A DNA stretch of 32,076 nucleotides from contig JAJFTD010000051.1 in NCBI GenBank assembly GCA_021373255.1, positions 1-32,076 of the forward strand, given 5' to 3'. Positions 28,945 through 32,076 of this stretch are shown piece after piece (the stretch's first letter is position 1; each line of letters begins with the position of its first letter). This stretch comes from a bacterium. GTDB taxonomy: Bacteria; Armatimonadota; UBA5829. The notes under the pieces are model-generated. The model was not told where the DNA came from, made no database searches, and saw nothing but the letters and a program-made list of their open reading frames with translations. The position numbers were made by a program, and so were the translations under genes.

Positions 28945-29997
28945 CTACCGCGATACCGATAAGCGCCGCCGCAACATACCGGCGACTCCAGCCAGTCCAC
29001 CTACCAAAGCAATCAAGCTGGATGGCTCAGGAACCGGCATCCATATTACAGCGTGACCCGATGATACGCCGACGATCCAACCATTATTGTTGATTGCTCT
29101 CGCTTCGGCTTCTCCGCCGTTTAATGTGTTTAGGTATTGTGCTCCATTCACGCTGTCCCAGACATACGCTTGGTGCTTGCCATCTGAATCTAGGGTGCTG
29201 CCCACAATAAGTCCCTGGTTGTTGATGTCAAAGGCGTATGCGGCGGACGCTTCTGGTATGACAATTTCCTGCATAAGGTTTACTTCATCCCAGATGAAAA
29301 CTTTTGCATCACTTGAAACTTTATAGTCGTAATTACAACTATAGCCTACCACTGTACCGGATTGATTAATGCCACAGGCGTTGCTATAAGTGGCATTGTT
29401 GAGTGAACCGATAATCTGCATGTGGTTTACATCTTGCCAGAAGCACGCTGAATTACAAAAGGATCCAACCGCCTGTCCTGCATCATTGATATCGCTTGCT
29501 GAGCTGAAATAATTAACTGGCGCCATGTTGTGCTTAATCCCAGATGTGTCCCAATAACACGCATCTCCATTGGATTCTCCAACAATTACACCTTGTGTGT
29601 TTATTCCACACGCAAAACCGTATCCAAGATCTTTCAGACCGCCGGTGTTGCTCCAGGCGAATGCATGGACACCATCAGATAATGGTAATGAATACCCAAC
29701 GATTGTGCCTGATTCGTTAATGCTACACGCTATACATTTTCTACTTACTATGCCTGAACCAGGTTGAGCAAGGAATTCCTGCATTCCATTTGAATCCCAG
29801 AGAAACGGATATTCTATACCAGGAACTAGGTTATAGTAGCCTACGACCTGGCCGGTGTTGTTTACATCATGGGCACAGCTATCACCGGATGTAAGTATCC
29901 CGAGATCAATGATCTTATACTCTATAGCGTTTGCTGCAATAGAGACAACCCCGATCAGCAACAACACCAACATCATACTGCATGCAAAACGCTTCAT
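28945..29997 (-). CDS. HAF-repeat secreted protein with PEP-CTERM sorting signal
   Basis: 350 residues from ATG at 29997, where MKRFACSMMLVLLLIGVVS begins a signal peptide ending ANA; AGGAAGG lies about 11 bases upstream. The mature part has seven HAF-type repeats, each centred on an IN-x-x-G-x-(I/V)VG unit: HDVNNTGQVVGY, CSINESGTIVGY, CGINTQGVIVGE, SDINDAGQAVGS, CGINQSGTVVGY, FDINNQGLIVGS and RAINNNGWIVGV. They probably form a beta-propeller-like array. The C-terminus VPEPSSLIALVGG, a hydrophobic run, and RRRLSVSR is a PEP-CTERM signal, which directs exosortase-dependent surface anchoring or export along with exopolysaccharide. No exosortase gene is in the window. Its own strong promoter indicates separate regulation. 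Confidence 0.9.
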   Translation of the reverse strand: MKRFACSMMLVLLLIGVVSIAANAIEYKIIDLGILTSGDSCAHDVNNTGQVVGYYNLVPGIEYPFLWDSNGMQEFLAQPGSGIVSRKCIACSINESGTIVGYSLPLSDGVHAFAWSNTGGLKDLGYGFACGINTQGVIVGESNGDACYWDTSGIKHNMAPVNYFSSASDINDAGQAVGSFCNSACFWQDVNHMQIIGSLNNATYSNACGINQSGTVVGYSCNYDYKVSSDAKVFIWDEVNLMQEIVIPEASAAYAFDINNQGLIVGSTLDSDGKHQAYVWDSVNGAQYLNTLNGGEAEARAINNNGWIVGVSSGHAVIWMPVPEPSSLIALVGGLAGVAGMLRRRLSVSR

Positions 29998-30085
29998 ATG
30001 CTCAAGCCCTTCCTGTCCTGCTTCATTATCTTGCCAGGTTCGTGCAATGATCACAAATGACTGCACCACATCAATATATAATGTC

Positions 30086-30114
30086 AGTATACTGTGGCCA
30101 GCAGGCTTTGTCAA
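30086..30114 (-). promoter_or_regulatory. Sigma-70 promoter of the HAF/PEP-CTERM gene
   Basis: On the minus strand TTGACA (30109-30114), 17-base spacer, TATACT (30086-30091). Transcription would begin near 30079, giving an 80-base leader. It starts about 50 bases past the stop of the upstream perM-like gene. Confidence 0.8.
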
Positions 30115-30165
30115 CGGCTTGAGCAGGTGTTGTGACAGGCGTTTATACCAGATTTGTGCAGGGCG

Positions 30166-31272
30166 TCACGTGTCCTTCCGTTCGCCCCCATTTCCGTTCC
30201 TAATCGCTGGTAGTACGATTTCTTTGATCAATACTTGTAGTGCAGCGGCTACGGGTATTGCCAGCAGGGCGCCTACTATTCCCAGCAGCGCAGCGCCTGC
30301 CAGTAGGGCTAGAATTGTGATCAGGGGGTTTAGGCCTACGTGCCTTTGCATGATCTTTGGGGCTAGAATATTGTTTTCAACTTGTGTGAGAATGGTGAAG
30401 AAGATGACTATTGGTATCAATTTCCACAGCGGGCCGAAAAGTGCCAATAACACAGCAGGTATGGCAGCTGCCACCGGGCCGACCATGGGGACACACTCAC
30501 CGACAGCGCCGACCACTCCTATCACGAACGGGTAGGGGATGCCGATCAGCCACATTCCTGCTGATGTCACGACGCCGATTATCAGCGCCAGAGTCAATTG
30601 CCCACGCAGCCAACCGCCCATAGCGGCGGCCATCAGGCTTAGTGTCCTGTCGGTTTTCTCTACGTGCTTCGGCGGCATCAGCGACAGGAACGACGCCTTA
30701 ATGGTTTCGTAGCTGGAAAGCAGGTAGAGCGTTATAACAGCCACTGATATCAGGCCGATGATGCTGCCGAAGAACCCCAGCAGCGCAGGAGCTGAGCCTA
30801 GTACATACTCTCCTGCTTTGTCGATTTGAGATCGGCCGCGATCCACCAGCCCAGCGTAGTCAGGCACACGCGGGTAGTGCTGGTGAATGTCCGCAAGCCA
30901 GGACTTTACGCTCGCGATATACTCCGGCAGGTGGTTGGCGAACTTGATGCTCTCGCCAACTACCGGGACTACAATCAGCGCCGCCAGTCCGAGGGCAACG
31001 ATAATCGCCAATATGTAGATGATTATTATCGCGAGGATACGTGGAAATCGCCTCCCCCTGGGCAGTCTGATCCGCTCCAACCTGGCTACAGCCGGTGCGA
31101 GACCTGTGGCGAACACCACACATATGATCAACAGCACCACCAGTGACTTGAGCTTGACGATCAGCCAGAAGAACAGCAGTATCCCCAGAATCGCAAGAAA
31201 CGTGAGCACGTTCTGCCCGACTGATGAGCTTCGCGGCCTGATAGGCTCGTTATTTCTCTCTTGTTGCGCCAT
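30166..31272 (-). CDS. AI-2E/PerM-family membrane protein
   Basis: 368 residues, GGGAGGG site just before the ATG. Hydrophobic segments occur at both ends with a periplasmic-type amphipathic middle (YIASVKSWLADIHQHYP). The family blocks GGWLRGQLTLALIIGV, GECVPMVGPVAAAIP and NNILAPKIMQRHVGLNPL are clear. Members include the E. coli autoinducer-2 exporter TqsA and the permease PerM; most have unknown substrates. It lies 21 bases after the flavin reductase gene in the same direction. No terminator is evident after it, though the next gene has its own promoter. Confidence 0.9.
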   Translation of the reverse strand: MAQQERNNEPIRPRSSSVGQNVLTFLAILGILLFFWLIVKLKSLVVLLIICVVFATGLAPAVARLERIRLPRGRRFPRILAIIIIYILAIIVALGLAALIVVPVVGESIKFANHLPEYIASVKSWLADIHQHYPRVPDYAGLVDRGRSQIDKAGEYVLGSAPALLGFFGSIIGLISVAVITLYLLSSYETIKASFLSLMPPKHVEKTDRTLSLMAAAMGGWLRGQLTLALIIGVVTSAGMWLIGIPYPFVIGVVGAVGECVPMVGPVAAAIPAVLLALFGPLWKLIPIVIFFTILTQVENNILAPKIMQRHVGLNPLITILALLAGAALLGIVGALLAIPVAAALQVLIKEIVLPAIRNGNGGERKDT

Positions 31273-31293
31273 CCCAACCCTCCCGTCTCCGAA

Positions 31294-31803
31294 CTATTTT
31301 GTCAGGCAGTTCACGATCTTGCCCACATACATCCTGTGGTAGTCCTTATCTGGATAATTAACTTCGATGCCGGAGTCCAGGAAGTGCGCTGGGTCCAGGT
31401 CGTGGAAATAGATTTTCCTGCACTCAATTACTAATCGGGCTTGGGTAAAGGTGGTCGTGCCGTCGATTGTGCCTGCAATGGGTGTGAGGCCGGTTACGGC
31501 GGCCTTGTCTATGTCCCGTCCGGATTTGCTCCCGCACACCTCCAGCGCCTTTCTGTGCTCTTCACCAAAGAACGAAAGCGTGAAGTAGTCTGCTTTTTCC
31601 ATAAAGCCATAGGTGTGCCTTTGTGGCCTTACCACGCACCAGCAGATGTTCTTGTTCCACAGCACTCCGAGCCCACCCCAACTGGCAGTCATCATGTTAT
31701 AGGCATCGCGAGCCCCTGCGGTGATGAGCATCCAATCACTGCCTATGAGTTTGAATGTGTTGTCGGTAATTTCTTCTGGTTTTATAATCTTGAAACCGTT
31801 CAC
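31294..31803 (-). CDS. Flavin reductase-like, FMN-binding split-barrel protein
   Basis: 169 residues, GTG start at 31803 with GGAGG 5 bases upstream. DWMLITAGARDAYNMMTASWGG and VVRPQRHTYGFMEKADYFTLSFF match the FMN-binding split-barrel (flavin reductase-like) family, and IECRKIYFHDL lies in the C-terminal strand region. Related proteins reduce flavins or act as NADH-dependent FMN proteins in redox defence of anaerobes. The GTG overlaps the stop of the GerW-like gene (GTGA), so the two are coupled. Redox partner unknown. Confidence 0.88.
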   Translation of the reverse strand: MNGFKIIKPEEITDNTFKLIGSDWMLITAGARDAYNMMTASWGGLGVLWNKNICWCVVRPQRHTYGFMEKADYFTLSFFGEEHRKALEVCGSKSGRDIDKAAVTGLTPIAGTIDGTTTFTQARLVIECRKIYFHDLDPAHFLDSGIEVNYPDKDYHRMYVGKIVNCLTK

Positions 31804-32076
31804 TTATTCCTCCCATGACTAAGAAGTCTGGTAATCATGCATGTTGCCATTCCGGCGAACATCAGCGATGCCAGCACTACACGAGTGACATCAATCACCG
31901 GTATCAGTTTGGTCTCTTCGTCAGTGACCTCAAGTACCGCGAGCGGTTTGGTTCGCATGCCTCCGCCCCCGCCTCCACCGGTGCCTTCTTGTGCAGGCTC
32001 ATTTTCTCGTGCTTGCTTGCCTTCGCCACCACCAAAACCAAACCCGGTGCAAACCGTGGCTATAGGTATGATAGTC
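31800..32076 (-). CDS. GerW/YtfJ-family protein, 5' end outside window
   Basis: The minus-strand frame is open from the window edge to TGA at 31800-31802 (about 91 residues). It shows TGFGFGGGEGK, then GTGGGGGGGMRTKPLAVLEV and KLIPVIDV, the glycine-rich core and the (V)KLIPV element of the GerW (YtfJ) sporulation-protein family. A membrane segment follows (VVLASLMFAGMATCMI). In Bacillus GerW aids spore germination, but homologues occur widely in non-sporulating phyla, so sporulation should not be inferred from this alone. The extra C-terminal membrane helix is unlike short Bacillus YtfJ. Confidence 0.75.
   Translation of the reverse strand, partial: TIIPIATVCTGFGFGGGEGKQARENEPAQEGTGGGGGGGMRTKPLAVLEVTDEETKLIPVIDVTRVVLASLMFAGMATCMITRLLSHGRNK

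Overview
The window is about 32 kb of roughly 55% G+C bacterial chromosome. It probably comes from an anaerobic or facultatively anaerobic, diderm-like bacterium. The signs are a heterodisulfide-reductase/methylene-THF-reductase operon, a PEP-CTERM protein with HAF repeats, a secreted glycosidase-like protein and a MurJ flippase. The mixture would suit Armatimonadota or a similar poorly cultured phylum, but that placement is a guess from gene content. Intergenic spaces hold several families of short dispersed or palindromic repeats, and there is a broken Y1 (REP-associated) transposase.

Region 1 (1-4.3 kb, + strand) looks like the end of an exopolysaccharide or surface-glycan locus: a phenylacetate-CoA-ligase/CapK-like adenylating enzyme (cut by the window edge), a secreted carbohydrate-active protein, and a nucleotide-sugar epimerase. 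A secreted Tyr/Gly/Pro-rich low-complexity protein converges on the epimerase so tightly that both stop codons share one CTAG.

Region 2 (4.8-19.4 kb, - strand) is the centrepiece. Ten genes read leftwards, from a TTGACA promoter near 19.4 kb to a strong intrinsic terminator at 4.84 kb: mvhD-like, metF, a degenerate FMN glutamate-synthase paralogue, a complete FMN glutamate-synthase subunit, a glutaminase+GXGXG subunit, hdrC, hdrB, a 1464-residue HdrA-GltD-HdrA fusion, mvhD and metV. MetF+MetV+HdrABC+MvhD is the set known from the acetogen MetFV-HdrABC-MvhD methylene-THF reductase complex. Here it is interleaved with a split glutamate synthase and with a GltD domain built into HdrA. Between promoter and first gene lies about 300 nt of structured leader ending in an intrinsic terminator, so the operon may be controlled by attenuation or an unrecognised riboswitch. 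A tRNA-Glu gene with its own promoter and terminator lies just upstream.

Region 3 (19.7-24.1 kb) has a hypothetical protein with an acidic tail, a MurJ lipid II flippase carrying a large duplicated domain in its last extracytoplasmic loop, and a half-size TauE/SafE transporter.

Region 4 (24.1-28.1 kb, + strand) has a two-gene operon (xylose-isomerase-like TIM barrel, PIG-L/LmbE deacetylase) and a DinG-type helicase with an apparently leaderless promoter.

Region 5 (28.1-32.1 kb, - strand) has a frameshifted Y1/REP transposase between two direct REP-like repeats, a HAF-repeat PEP-CTERM protein with a textbook promoter, and an operon of a GerW/YtfJ-like protein (cut by the edge), a flavin reductase and an AI-2E/PerM-family membrane protein.
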